Shown: positions 18,441 through 26,201 of the stretch, in pieces | How the letters are laid out: each line of letters begins with the position of its first letter | Position numbering within the stretch: position 1 is the first letter of the stretch | From: Reyranella humidisoli | Lineage (GTDB): Bacteria; Pseudomonadota; Alphaproteobacteria; Reyranellales; Reyranellaceae | Assembly: GCF_019039055.1 (NCBI RefSeq) | Contig: NZ_JAHOPB010000004.1 | Span: 104,294-168,293 of the forward strand | DNA length: 64,000 nt | Direction: 5' to 3' | Notes under the pieces: generated by a model | What the model was told of the DNA's origin: nothing | Databases searched by the model: none | What the model saw: only the letters and a program-made list of their open reading frames with translations | Made by a program: the position numbers and the translations under genes

Positions 18441-18612
18441 CCGGTCCTCCCTAACAGGAGGCCAAGAGGGAACGCCGTGATGTCCGTCCGGACAAATCGG
18501 CGGCTGTACCCGCAGCTGTGAGCGGTTAGCGACTGTCCAACAAGCCACTGAACTTCGGTTCGGGAAGGCGGGCAGGCGCAGCGACCCGCGAGCCAGAAGA
18601 CCTGCCGGCGAT
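18441..18612 (+). ncRNA. Cobalamin (B12) riboswitch
   Basis: The leader carries the AdoCbl/Cbl aptamer landmarks in order: an AAGAGGGAA.GCCGTG stretch, GCGGCTGTACCCGCAGCTGTG, a CCACTG element near 18546, CGGGAAGGCGGGC, and the B12 box AGCCAGAAGACCTGCC at 18591-18606. It lies between a strong promoter and the TonB receptor start at 18706. The usual behaviour is that bound cobalamin hides the ribosome site or terminates transcription, so receptor synthesis falls when B12 is plentiful. Which of the two mechanisms acts here is not obvious. Confidence 0.93.
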
Positions 18613-18705
18613 AGCGTCGCTCTTCCGATGGACGGGATGTTCCAACGGGACGGTCAACCGAGCGGTGACGCGCTGTTTGCGTGGCTGCTTTTGGGAGACC
18701 GTCTG

Positions 18706-20619
18706 ATGACGCCGTTTCGTCGTATCGCCTTGTTCTTTTCGCTGCTGGCCCCGTCGGCTGCGCTCGCGCAGACCGAACCGGCGGGCATGATGCCCACCAC
18801 GGTCGTGACGGCCGACCGCTTCCCGACCGATCCCGACAAGGTGACGTCGAGCTACACCGTCGTGATGCAGGAGGAGATGCAGCGCCGCCAGCTCCGCACG
18901 GCGGGGGAGGTGCTGAAGACTATCCCCGGCGTTTCCGTGCAGCAGTCGGGCGGCCCCGGCGGCCAGACCTCGGTCTTCGTGCGCGGCTCCAACTCGAACC
19001 AGGTGCTGGTACTGATCGACGGCATCACCGCCAACGATCCGTCGAGCGCCAACGGTGCGCCCGACTTTGCGCATCTGCTGACCGAGAACCTCGACCGCAT
19101 CGAAGTCGTGCGCGGCCCGATGTCGACGATGTACGGCAGCCAGGCGATCGGCGGCGTCATCAACCTCGTCACCAAGGCCGGCCAGGGCAAGATGAACGGC
19201 GCGGCCTTCACGGAACTCGGCACACGCCTGCAGAGCAACAGTGGCGCCTACGTTCGCGGCAGCGAGGGCAAGTTCAACTACAACCTGACCTTCGCCGGCA
19301 CGTTCAGCCCCAACGACACGCCAGTGCCGGCCCGCTTCACGCCCAACGGCGGCTTCGTCGACATCGATCCCTACCGCAACATCACCCTGGCGGCGCGGCT
19401 GGGTTACGAGATCAACGAGAATACGCAGTTCAACTTCTTCGCCCGCTACATCGACACCAAGCTGAACTACGACCAGGTCGGCCAGGAAGATCCGATGGCC
19501 AACGGCTACACCTCGCAGTTTTTCACGCGCGGCGAGATCGAGGGCAATTACTTCGACGGCCGCTGGAAGCCGGTCATCGGCATTAACTACAGCACCATCA
19601 CGCGGCACGACCTCGACTATGCCAGCCCGCAGAATCTGCTGCCGTTCAACCTCGACAGCTGGTTCAACGGACGTCGCCTGCAGGCGGATTTCAAGAACCT
19701 GATCAAGGTCAGCGAGCAGGTCGAGGTCGTCGCCGGCGTCGATTACGACCGGCAATGGGCCTACAGCAACACGATCGGCTCGTTTACGCCGTTCACCGAG
19801 GCGTGGGGCACGATGGCCCAGACCGGCCTATACGGCCAGTTGCGCCTCAACCCGTTCGAGGGCTTCAACCTCAACGTCGGCGGCCGCGTCGATATGAACG
19901 ACACCTTCGGCACCGTGGGTACGTGGCGCGCTGGCGCGTCCTACCTGTGGGCGCCGACCGACACCAAAATCAAGGCCTCCTACGGAACCGCCTTCAAGGC
20001 GCCGTCGCTGTTCGAACTCTACGGCCCCGGCCCGTTGTGCGGCGGCAACCGCAGCATCCAGCCGGAATACAGCCGCGGCTACGAAGTCGGCGTCGAGCAG
20101 GGCCTGTTCGACCGCAAGGTGAAGGCGGGCGTCACCTACTTCTTCAACACCTACTCGAACCTGATCCAGTGCCCGCCGCCGTTCCTGACGCTGCAGAACG
20201 TCGCCAACGCCCAGAGCGAGGGCTTCGAGGCCTTCGTGCAGATCAGCCCCGTGAAGTGGTTCGACCTGTATCTCGACTACACCCAGACCATCGCGCGCAA
20301 CGTCGACGCCAACCTGCCGCTGGTGCGCCGTCCGGGCGACATCTTCAACATCCGTGCCCAGTTCCGGCCGTGGGAGAACACGCTGTTCGGCATCGGCGTG
20401 CTGCAGGTCAACAGCCGCTATGATTTCAACGCCACCACCGGCGCGCTGATGATCCCGTCGCCCTACACGCTGGTGCGCATCACCGCGCAGTACGACGTGG
20501 TCCCGTCGGTCCAGCTGTTCGCCCGCGCCGAGAACGTGCTGAACCAGGTGTACGAGGAGCCGGAAGGCTTCCAGGCGCCGTACTTCCAGGCCTTCTTTGG
20601 CGTGAAGGCGAGGTTCTGA
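18706..20619 (+). CDS. btuB: TonB-dependent receptor, BtuB-like (cobalamin uptake)
   Basis: 637 residues, an outer-membrane gated channel. The signal peptide ends AALAQ, the TonB box-like TTVVTA is at about 31-36, then the plug (residues about 40-160; IPGVSVQQSGG, VFVRGSNSNQVLVLIDG, EVVRGPMSTMYGSQAIGGVINLVT as landmarks), a 22-strand barrel and a terminal ARF. ATG 18706 follows GGGAG; upstream in-frame starts fall in the riboswitch leader and give no signal peptide. The riboswitch is the main reason to assign cobalamin. Because a nickel-type ABC importer and nikR are next door, a nickel or cobalt chelate remains possible. No btuCDF genes are in the window. Confidence 0.88.
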   Translation: MTPFRRIALFFSLLAPSAALAQTEPAGMMPTTVVTADRFPTDPDKVTSSYTVVMQEEMQRRQLRTAGEVLKTIPGVSVQQSGGPGGQTSVFVRGSNSNQVLVLIDGITANDPSSANGAPDFAHLLTENLDRIEVVRGPMSTMYGSQAIGGVINLVTKAGQGKMNGAAFTELGTRLQSNSGAYVRGSEGKFNYNLTFAGTFSPNDTPVPARFTPNGGFVDIDPYRNITLAARLGYEINENTQFNFFARYIDTKLNYDQVGQEDPMANGYTSQFFTRGEIEGNYFDGRWKPVIGINYSTITRHDLDYASPQNLLPFNLDSWFNGRRLQADFKNLIKVSEQVEVVAGVDYDRQWAYSNTIGSFTPFTEAWGTMAQTGLYGQLRLNPFEGFNLNVGGRVDMNDTFGTVGTWRAGASYLWAPTDTKIKASYGTAFKAPSLFELYGPGPLCGGNRSIQPEYSRGYEVGVEQGLFDRKVKAGVTYFFNTYSNLIQCPPPFLTLQNVANAQSEGFEAFVQISPVKWFDLYLDYTQTIARNVDANLPLVRRPGDIFNIRAQFRPWENTLFGIGVLQVNSRYDFNATTGALMIPSPYTLVRITAQYDVVPSVQLFARAENVLNQVYEEPEGFQAPYFQAFFGVKARF

Positions 20620-20635
20620 GGCGTTGGCAGGCTGA

Positions 20636-20659
20636 CCTCTCTCCCGATCGGGGGAGAGG
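20636..20659. terminator. Hairpin between convergent btuB and nikC-like genes
   Basis: CCTCTC and GAGAGG flank CCCGATCGGG with one T/G mismatch, making a strong stem in the 50-base convergent gap. It lacks a T-tract; likely a shared bidirectional terminator. Confidence 0.5.
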
Positions 20660-20669
20660 GACACGATTG

Positions 20670-21482
20670 TCAGGCGTCCTTGCCTGTGGGGGGCAGTCCG
20701 TCGGCGCTATCCGCCAGCAGGGCGACCAGGGCTGAACTCGCGCACAGTGCCAGCGTCGGGAAGGTCCAGAGCCACCAGCCGTGCGTCAGGAACGTGAAGC
20801 CGGTAGCGATGAGGTGACCCCAGCTGGTGAGATACGGGTCGCCGAGGCCGACGAAAGCGAGCGCGGCTTCGGCCAGGATGGCGCCACCGAACACAATGCC
20901 CGCGGCCGACAGCGCCGCCGGCGCGGTGTGCGGCAGGATGTGACGGAGCGCGAGGGCGAGTGGGGGCGTGCCGACCGCGACGGCGGCCCGCACGAAGTCC
21001 GAGCCGCGCACCGTCAGCGTCTCGGCCCTCACTAGCCGGGCGATGACGGGCCAGCGCGTAAGGCCCAGGACCAGCGCGAGGTTCAGGGCCGAGCCACCGA
21101 ACAGGGCGGCGACCAGGATGGCGAACAGGAGCGCCGGCAGGCTGAGCACGATGTCGGCGGTGCGCATCAGCAGCTCGTCGAGCCAGCGCGGTCCGAGGCC
21201 GGCGGCGGTCCCGACGACGCAGCCGATGCCGAGCGCGAGAATCGTCGTCAGCCCCGCGACCAGCAGCGAGGTCCGGCCGCCCTGCGCCAACTCTTCGAGC
21301 AGGTCGCGGCCGAGGTCGTCGGTCCCCAGCAGATGCTTGGGCGAGGGCGGCAGGAAAGGCTGCGACATCGGCAGCATGGCGAGCGTGCCCGGCGGCGCCA
21401 GCAGGAGGCACAGGAGATAGAGCAGACCGAGGACTGCGAGCAGCAGGATCCGGGATCGCGAGGGGACGAGCGAGGCGATCAT
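20670..21482 (-). CDS. ABC transporter permease, DppC/NikC type
   Basis: 270 residues from ATG 21482, overlapping the upstream permease stop by ATGA. Hydrophobic helices alternate with the DLGRDLLEEL and GGRTSLLVAG segments of DppC-type permeases. The EAA loop EAALAFVGLGDP, which docks the ATPase, is at about 210-221. It would form the inner-membrane channel with the DppB-like protein. The family moves peptides, nickel or opines. nikR beside the operon makes nickel the leading guess, but the subunit sequence alone cannot decide. Confidence 0.88.
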   Translation of the reverse strand: MIASLVPSRSRILLLAVLGLLYLLCLLLAPPGTLAMLPMSQPFLPPSPKHLLGTDDLGRDLLEELAQGGRTSLLVAGLTTILALGIGCVVGTAAGLGPRWLDELLMRTADIVLSLPALLFAILVAALFGGSALNLALVLGLTRWPVIARLVRAETLTVRGSDFVRAAVAVGTPPLALALRHILPHTAPAALSAAGIVFGGAILAEAALAFVGLGDPYLTSWGHLIATGFTFLTHGWWLWTFPTLALCASSALVALLADSADGLPPTGKDA

Positions 21483-22438
21483 CGATCGGCCTCGTCGAGG
21501 CGCGGATCGAGCCACCGCAGCAGCATGTCGACCGCCAGATTGGTAGCCACCACGACCGCCGTGGTGAACAGGACGATGCCGATCACCACCGGATGGTCGC
21601 GCGCGATCGCCGACGTAACGATGAGGCGGCCGAGGCCGGGCAGGGCGAACAGGGTCTCGACCACGACGGCGCCGGCGACGAAGCCGCCCAGCCGCGCACC
21701 GAACAGGGTGGCGATACCCGGCATCGCATTGGGCAGCGCATGGCGCCGGCGAACGCCGGCCTGTGTCAGGCCCTTGGCGGCGGCGGTCACGGTGTAGGGC
21801 CGCGCCAGCTCGCGGGCGACGCGCGCGCGCGTCAGCAGCGCCATGAAGGCGATGTGATGCAGCGCCAGGGTCAGCACCGGCAGCACCAGATGGCGCGCCA
21901 TGTCGAGCAGGCGCGCCGCTCCGGTGGCGGCGCTGCGCGCATCGACCAACCCCTGGACGGGCAACAGGCCGAGGCCCAGCGCCAGCACGATCACCAGCGC
22001 CTGCCCCACGATGTAGCTCGGCAGCGCATGCAGCGCGGCCATCGCGGCGACGAAGCCATGTCCGGGCCGGTCTTGCGTCGGGATCCGCGCAAGACCCAGC
22101 GCAATGCCGGCCAGGGCCGAGAAGAGAATGGCCGGTGCCACCAGGGCCAGGGTCACCGGCAGCCGTTCGAGGATAAGGGTCAGCACCGGCTGCTGGCTGC
22201 GGTAGGAGTAGCCGAGGTTGCCGCGCAAAATGTTCAGCAGCCAGTCGGCGTAGATCTCGGGCAGCGGGCGGTCGAGCCCGTAGAGTTTCTGGACTTCCTC
22301 GAGATAGCCCGGCGCACCGGACTCCCCGCCCAGCGCGATGGCCGGCCCGCCCGGGGCGAGATGGACCAGCACGAAGGCAAGGGTCGCCGCTAGCCACACC
22401 GCGGCGGCCAGGAAAAGAGAGCGCCAGAGGAGGCGCAT
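21479..22438 (-). CDS. ABC transporter permease, DppB/NikB type
   Basis: 319 residues from ATG 22438; the ORF extends further upstream, but that part is out-of-family sequence overlapping the binding-protein gene. The start MRLLWRSLFLAAAVW gives the first helix. The N-terminal LVHLAPGGPA and YGLDRPLPEIYADWL blocks and the C-terminal ETLFALPGLGRLIVTSAIARD loop (ETLFALPGLG as the docking motif) are diagnostic of the DppB group. It lies 7 bases after the binding-protein stop and overlaps the second permease gene by four bases, so all three are one operon. Confidence 0.9.
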   Translation of the reverse strand: MRLLWRSLFLAAAVWLAATLAFVLVHLAPGGPAIALGGESGAPGYLEEVQKLYGLDRPLPEIYADWLLNILRGNLGYSYRSQQPVLTLILERLPVTLALVAPAILFSALAGIALGLARIPTQDRPGHGFVAAMAALHALPSYIVGQALVIVLALGLGLLPVQGLVDARSAATGAARLLDMARHLVLPVLTLALHHIAFMALLTRARVARELARPYTVTAAAKGLTQAGVRRRHALPNAMPGIATLFGARLGGFVAGAVVVETLFALPGLGRLIVTSAIARDHPVVIGIVLFTTAVVVATNLAVDMLLRWLDPRLDEADR

Positions 22439-22445
22439 GGCTAGG

Positions 22446-24002
22446 TCAGCGCGCCGGCGCCGCGCGCTCGGCGAACTGGCCCCTCCAGGGCGCGAAGTCG
22501 ACGAAGGCGCCGCGCCAGGCCGAGGTGAAATCCGTCTCGACCAGCCACCAGTAGGGCAGGTCGTGCGCGACGATCCGCTCCATCGCGCGATAAGCCTCGC
22601 CACGCTTCGCCGTGTCGATCGACGCGCCGGCCTCGTCGAACAGCCTGTCGACTTCGGCGTTGCGGTACGCGGCGGCGTTGGAAAAGGGAACGTTCCCGAC
22701 GGCACTCGAATGATACATGCGGCGCACGCCGATCTCCGGGTCGACGCCGTTGCAGTAGGAGATCAGCGCGAGGTCGAAGTCGCGCTGGGCGAACACTGCC
22801 GTCGCAAAGGCGGCGGGATCGAGCGGCTTCAGGCGCAGGACGATGCCGACCTGCGCAAGCTGCTGGCGCATCAGTTCGGCGTAGCGCGCGAAGGCGGGAA
22901 ACATGAGCAGGTCGAAGGTCGCGCGTTCGCCGCCGTTCGTGCGCGGCAGCTTCGCCTGGTCGAGAAGTCCATTGGCCTTGGCCGGATCGAGACCGTACGC
23001 CTGCAGCGCGCCGGGCAGGGTCGCCCAGCCGATGGCGGAATGGATCGGCGCCCCTGCGACCCGGCCCTGTCCGAACTGCACGACGTCGAGCATCTGGCGG
23101 CGGTCGAGCGCATGGGCAAAGGCCTGGCGCACCGGCAGCGCTGCCAGCGCGGGCCGCTGCAGGTTGAAGGCGAGCGTCATGATGCAGTTCGCCCCGCCCG
23201 GCCCGGCTGTCGTCTCGGCGAGCGTGGCCTTGCCCTTGAGGCGTGCCACGTCCGCCGGCGCCACGCGGCCGAGGTAGTCGACCTCGCCGTTGGCGAGGGC
23301 CGCGATCTGCGTGGCGTTCTCGGGGATGACGCGGAAGATCAGCCGGTCGAGTTTAGGGAGGCCCGGCTTGAAGTAGGACTCGTTGCGCACCAGCACGACG
23401 CTCTCGTCGCGCCGGTAGCTCTCGAAGCGGAAGGCGCCGGTGCCGACCGGCCGGGCGTTGGCCTCGTTGCGGTTGGGATCGGTGCCGGCATAGAGGTGGC
23501 GCGGCAGGATCGGCGCCTCGGTCACGTCGAGCTGCCGCAGCAGCGCGGGGTGGGGGCGCTTCAGCCTGAAGATGACGGTGTTCGCGTCGGGCGCTTCGAT
23601 GGACTCCACGGCCGGCGCGAGGCCCGCGCGTGTGCGGGCATGGAAGCGGAACAGCACCTCCTCGAAGGTGAACTTCACATCCTGGGCGGTGAAGGGCTTG
23701 CCGTCGTGCCACGTCACGCCCGACGTCAGGGTGAAGCGGACCTCGCGCCCGTCCTCGGCGACCGACCAGCCGGTGGCGAGATCGGGCCGCACGGTGCCGT
23801 CGCGGTCGAGGGATACGAGGCCGTTGAACAGGGAATCGGCCACGGCATGAAGCGGACCCGCCGTGGAGATCGCGGGATTGAGATGGCCGGGATCGCCGCC
23901 CACCGCGACGATGGCGGTCCGACTGTCCTGGGCCTCGGCCGCACCGAGCGGGAGCGACAGAGATACGACGAGTACGAGGAGCATCCGTAAGCGGAAAGGC
24001 AT
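22446..24002 (-). CDS. ABC transporter solute-binding protein, family 5 (peptide/nickel, NikA/DppA-like)
   Basis: 518 residues with a Sec signal peptide ending GAAEA; periplasmic. Family 5 landmarks are GDPGHLNPA, VRPDLATGW, VTWHDGKPFTAQDVKFTFEEV and GTGAFRFESY. It delivers ligand to the two permeases encoded downstream. No dppD/dppF or nikD/nikE ATPase gene follows, because the next gene is the convergent TonB receptor, so ATPases must come from elsewhere. It is divergent from nikR across a 146-base gap holding a NikR-box-like palindrome. A second weak match overlaps this start codon. Ligand unproven. Confidence 0.88.
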   Translation of the reverse strand: MPFRLRMLLVLVVSLSLPLGAAEAQDSRTAIVAVGGDPGHLNPAISTAGPLHAVADSLFNGLVSLDRDGTVRPDLATGWSVAEDGREVRFTLTSGVTWHDGKPFTAQDVKFTFEEVLFRFHARTRAGLAPAVESIEAPDANTVIFRLKRPHPALLRQLDVTEAPILPRHLYAGTDPNRNEANARPVGTGAFRFESYRRDESVVLVRNESYFKPGLPKLDRLIFRVIPENATQIAALANGEVDYLGRVAPADVARLKGKATLAETTAGPGGANCIMTLAFNLQRPALAALPVRQAFAHALDRRQMLDVVQFGQGRVAGAPIHSAIGWATLPGALQAYGLDPAKANGLLDQAKLPRTNGGERATFDLLMFPAFARYAELMRQQLAQVGIVLRLKPLDPAAFATAVFAQRDFDLALISYCNGVDPEIGVRRMYHSSAVGNVPFSNAAAYRNAEVDRLFDEAGASIDTAKRGEAYRAMERIVAHDLPYWWLVETDFTSAWRGAFVDFAPWRGQFAERAAPAR

Positions 24003-24014
24003 TATTTCTCATAC
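23987..24014. promoter_or_regulatory. Possible second NikR half-site pair over the nikA start
   Basis: GTAAGC and TCATAC are separated by 16 bases, the NikR box geometry. The right half is perfect for the Escherichia coli half-site, the left is 4 of 6. It covers the binding-protein start codon, where binding would block expression. Confidence 0.3.
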
Positions 24015-24090
24015 GATGCGGGCTGGTGCCGGACAAGGAGCGGGGGTGGTGTTCCTGGGCACCGGCCGGTGGAGGCGCGAGACGGTTTTC

Positions 24091-24118
24091 GTATCCGCCG
24101 CCTCCAAATGCGGCATAC
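24091..24118. promoter_or_regulatory. Predicted NikR operator
   Basis: GTAT and ATAC lie at the ends of exactly 28 bases (CCGC and GCGG continue the dyad with a one-base offset), the overall length of the E. coli NikR box GTATGA-N16-TCATAC. It is 30 bases upstream of nikR and 88 bases upstream of the divergent binding-protein gene. Confidence 0.6.
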
Positions 24119-24148
24119 TTCCCGCCGCAGCGGCAAGAGGAGGTTGAG

Positions 24149-24607
24149 ATGCAGCGTGTCACCCTGTCGGTTGACGACGATCTGCTGGCGACGCTGGATC
24201 GCCACATGAGGAAGCATCGCTATGCAAGCCGCTCGGAAGCGTTGCGCGACATCCTGCGCGAGGCGGCCGCGCGCGAATCGCTGGCCGAGGACAAATCCGG
24301 CAAGGAGGAGGGCTTCTGCATCGCCACGCTGGCCTATGTCTACGACCACGAGACGCGCGATCTCGGCCGCCGGCTCACCCAGGCGCAGCACAGGCATCAC
24401 GACCTGCAGGTCGCGACGATGCATGTGCATCTCGACCACGATTCCTGTCTCGAAGTCTCGGTGCTGCGGGGACCCGTGAAGGAAGTGCGCGCGATGGCCG
24501 ACGACACGGTGACCCAGCGCGGCGTCCGCCACGGCCAGCTCCATCTGGTACCCGCCGAGCGGAAGCTGGAGAAGCACCGGCATGGGCACGAGCATTTGCA
24601 CGCCTGA
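24149..24607 (+). CDS. nikR: Nickel-responsive transcriptional regulator NikR
   Basis: 152 residues. The N-terminal ribbon-helix-helix (MQRVTLSVDDDLLATLD, RSEALRDILREA) binds DNA. The C-terminal ACT-like domain holds the square-planar nickel ligands, corresponding to E. coli His76, His87, His89 and Cys95: here His81, His92, His94 and Cys100 (QHRHHD, MHVHLDHDSC). Loaded NikR represses nickel importers. ATG 24149 follows GAGGAGGTT. The protein ends with an extra His-rich tail (KHRHGHEHLHA) beyond the usual end. It is divergent from the nikABC-like operon, which it probably represses along with itself. Confidence 0.95.
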   Translation: MQRVTLSVDDDLLATLDRHMRKHRYASRSEALRDILREAAARESLAEDKSGKEEGFCIATLAYVYDHETRDLGRRLTQAQHRHHDLQVATMHVHLDHDSCLEVSVLRGPVKEVRAMADDTVTQRGVRHGQLHLVPAERKLEKHRHGHEHLHA

Positions 24608-24839
24608 CCCGATTCGGCATCGGAGACGCTGGACGCGCCGCCGGCCGCCTCGAGGTAGAGCCCGGTGCGCCTCCGCCGCATCTCCAGCGACCACTACTCG
24701 GACCTTATATGTCTGCTGCGATCGCTTCGTTCACCAGATCGAGCTTTTTCCGCCGCCGCCAGCAGGTCAATCTGGCGCGCCCGATGCCGGCCGGTCCTGA
24801 GACCGCGGCTACCCATCATCGTCGCGTGAGGTCCCAGTC

Positions 24840-26144
24840 ATGAAGAAGCCGTTCCATCTGGCGTGGTTCCTGTCCCAGGGGTATGGACCCAAGAGCTGGC
24901 GCAGCGAGTTTCCCGGCAGCGACGTCAATCGCTGGATGATGCCCGATATCTTCGTCGATCTCGCCAAAGGCATGGACCGCGCCTGCTTCGACTACATGAT
25001 CATCGAGGATTCCTCGAACGTGCCCTATACCTATCAGGGCTCGCACAATTCCTACCTCCGGTACGCGGCGAGCGCCCCCAAGCTCGATCCGGCCGTGCTG
25101 GTGCCCTACCTTGCGATGGCGACCAAGACGGTCGGCATCGTGCCGACCCTGTCGATATCGGAGTATCCGCCCTACCTGCTGGCGCGCCTGGTGAACTCGC
25201 TCGACCATACGACCGAGGGCCGCATCGGCTGGAACTGCGTGACCGGCAGCAACGACGGAGCGGCGCAGAATTACGGCCACGACAAGCACCGGCCGCACGA
25301 CGAACGCTACGACGTCGCCGACGAGTTCGCCGATGTGGTAACCCGACTGTGGGAGGCGTGGGAGCCCGACGCCGTCGTCCTCGACCGCGAGAAGCCGATG
25401 TTTGCCGACGGCTCCAAGGTTCATCCCATCAACCACGAGGGCAAGTACTTCAAGGTGCGCGGGCCGATCAACGCGCCGCGCTCGCCGCAGGGGCGGGTGC
25501 CGATCTGCCAGGCCGGCGGATCGCCGCGGGGCCAGCAGTTCGCCTCGCGCTGGGCCGACACCATCATCACCGAGGGCGGCGGCAGCATCGCGAGCATGAA
25601 GGCCTATCGCGACAAGGTTCGCAAGCAGGCCGTCGAGTACGGCCGCAATCCCGACGGTATCAAGGTGCTGTTCCTGGCCCATCCGATCATCGACGTCAGC
25701 ATGGAGGCGGCCCGCGACCGCAGCCGGATGGAAGCGGCCGAGGCCGAGAAGCATCTCGACATGCATCTGTCAGGCATGTCGCGGCTGACCGGCATCGATT
25801 TCTCGAAGTTCGACCTCGACGAGCCGCTGCCCACGCATCTCACGACCAACGGGCACCAGTCGTCGCTCGCCAAATGGATCGGCAAGACGCCGCGCTCCAT
25901 CCTCCAGAGCTATTCGCGCAAGGGCGGCATCGACTTCACCGGGACGCCCGACTATGTCGGCGGCCTGATGGAGGAGATCATGCAGGAAGTGGGCGGCGAC
26001 GGATTCCTGATCTTCAACAGCTATTTCGACCGCCGCTACATCATGGAGGTCTGCGACGGGCTGGTGCCGGAACTGCAGCGCCGCGGCGTGACGCGCAAGC
26101 AGTACGCCCACAAGCACCTGCGGGATAACCTGCTGGAGTTCTAG
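24840..26144 (+). CDS. LLM-class flavin-dependent monooxygenase (NtaA/SnaA/DszA type)
   Basis: 434 residues, the usual length for two-component flavin monooxygenases that use FMNH2 from a separate reductase. Visible family blocks are LAWFLSQGYG at the N-terminus, FDYMIIEDSS, the TEGRIGWNCVTGSNDGAAQNYG stretch (GRIGWNCVTG as the core) and a Q-A-G-G-S-PRGQ segment near residue 222. Members hydroxylate or desulfonate chelators such as nitrilotriacetate, dibenzothiophene sulfone and other xenobiotics. No reductase gene is adjacent and the substrate is unknown. The 230 bases before it hold no convincing gene. Confidence 0.88.
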   Translation: MKKPFHLAWFLSQGYGPKSWRSEFPGSDVNRWMMPDIFVDLAKGMDRACFDYMIIEDSSNVPYTYQGSHNSYLRYAASAPKLDPAVLVPYLAMATKTVGIVPTLSISEYPPYLLARLVNSLDHTTEGRIGWNCVTGSNDGAAQNYGHDKHRPHDERYDVADEFADVVTRLWEAWEPDAVVLDREKPMFADGSKVHPINHEGKYFKVRGPINAPRSPQGRVPICQAGGSPRGQQFASRWADTIITEGGGSIASMKAYRDKVRKQAVEYGRNPDGIKVLFLAHPIIDVSMEAARDRSRMEAAEAEKHLDMHLSGMSRLTGIDFSKFDLDEPLPTHLTTNGHQSSLAKWIGKTPRSILQSYSRKGGIDFTGTPDYVGGLMEEIMQEVGGDGFLIFNSYFDRRYIMEVCDGLVPELQRRGVTRKQYAHKHLRDNLLEF

Positions 26145-26201
26145 AGCTTCAACGCGGAGGGGCAGCCGAGGCGCAGCGGGCGCGGCAGCCAACCGCCGCG
26201 T

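Noticed and set aside
22338..23990. 550-codon plus-strand frame opposite the binding-protein gene
   Set aside because: Shadow of the family 5 receptor gene; no motif, no ribosome site.
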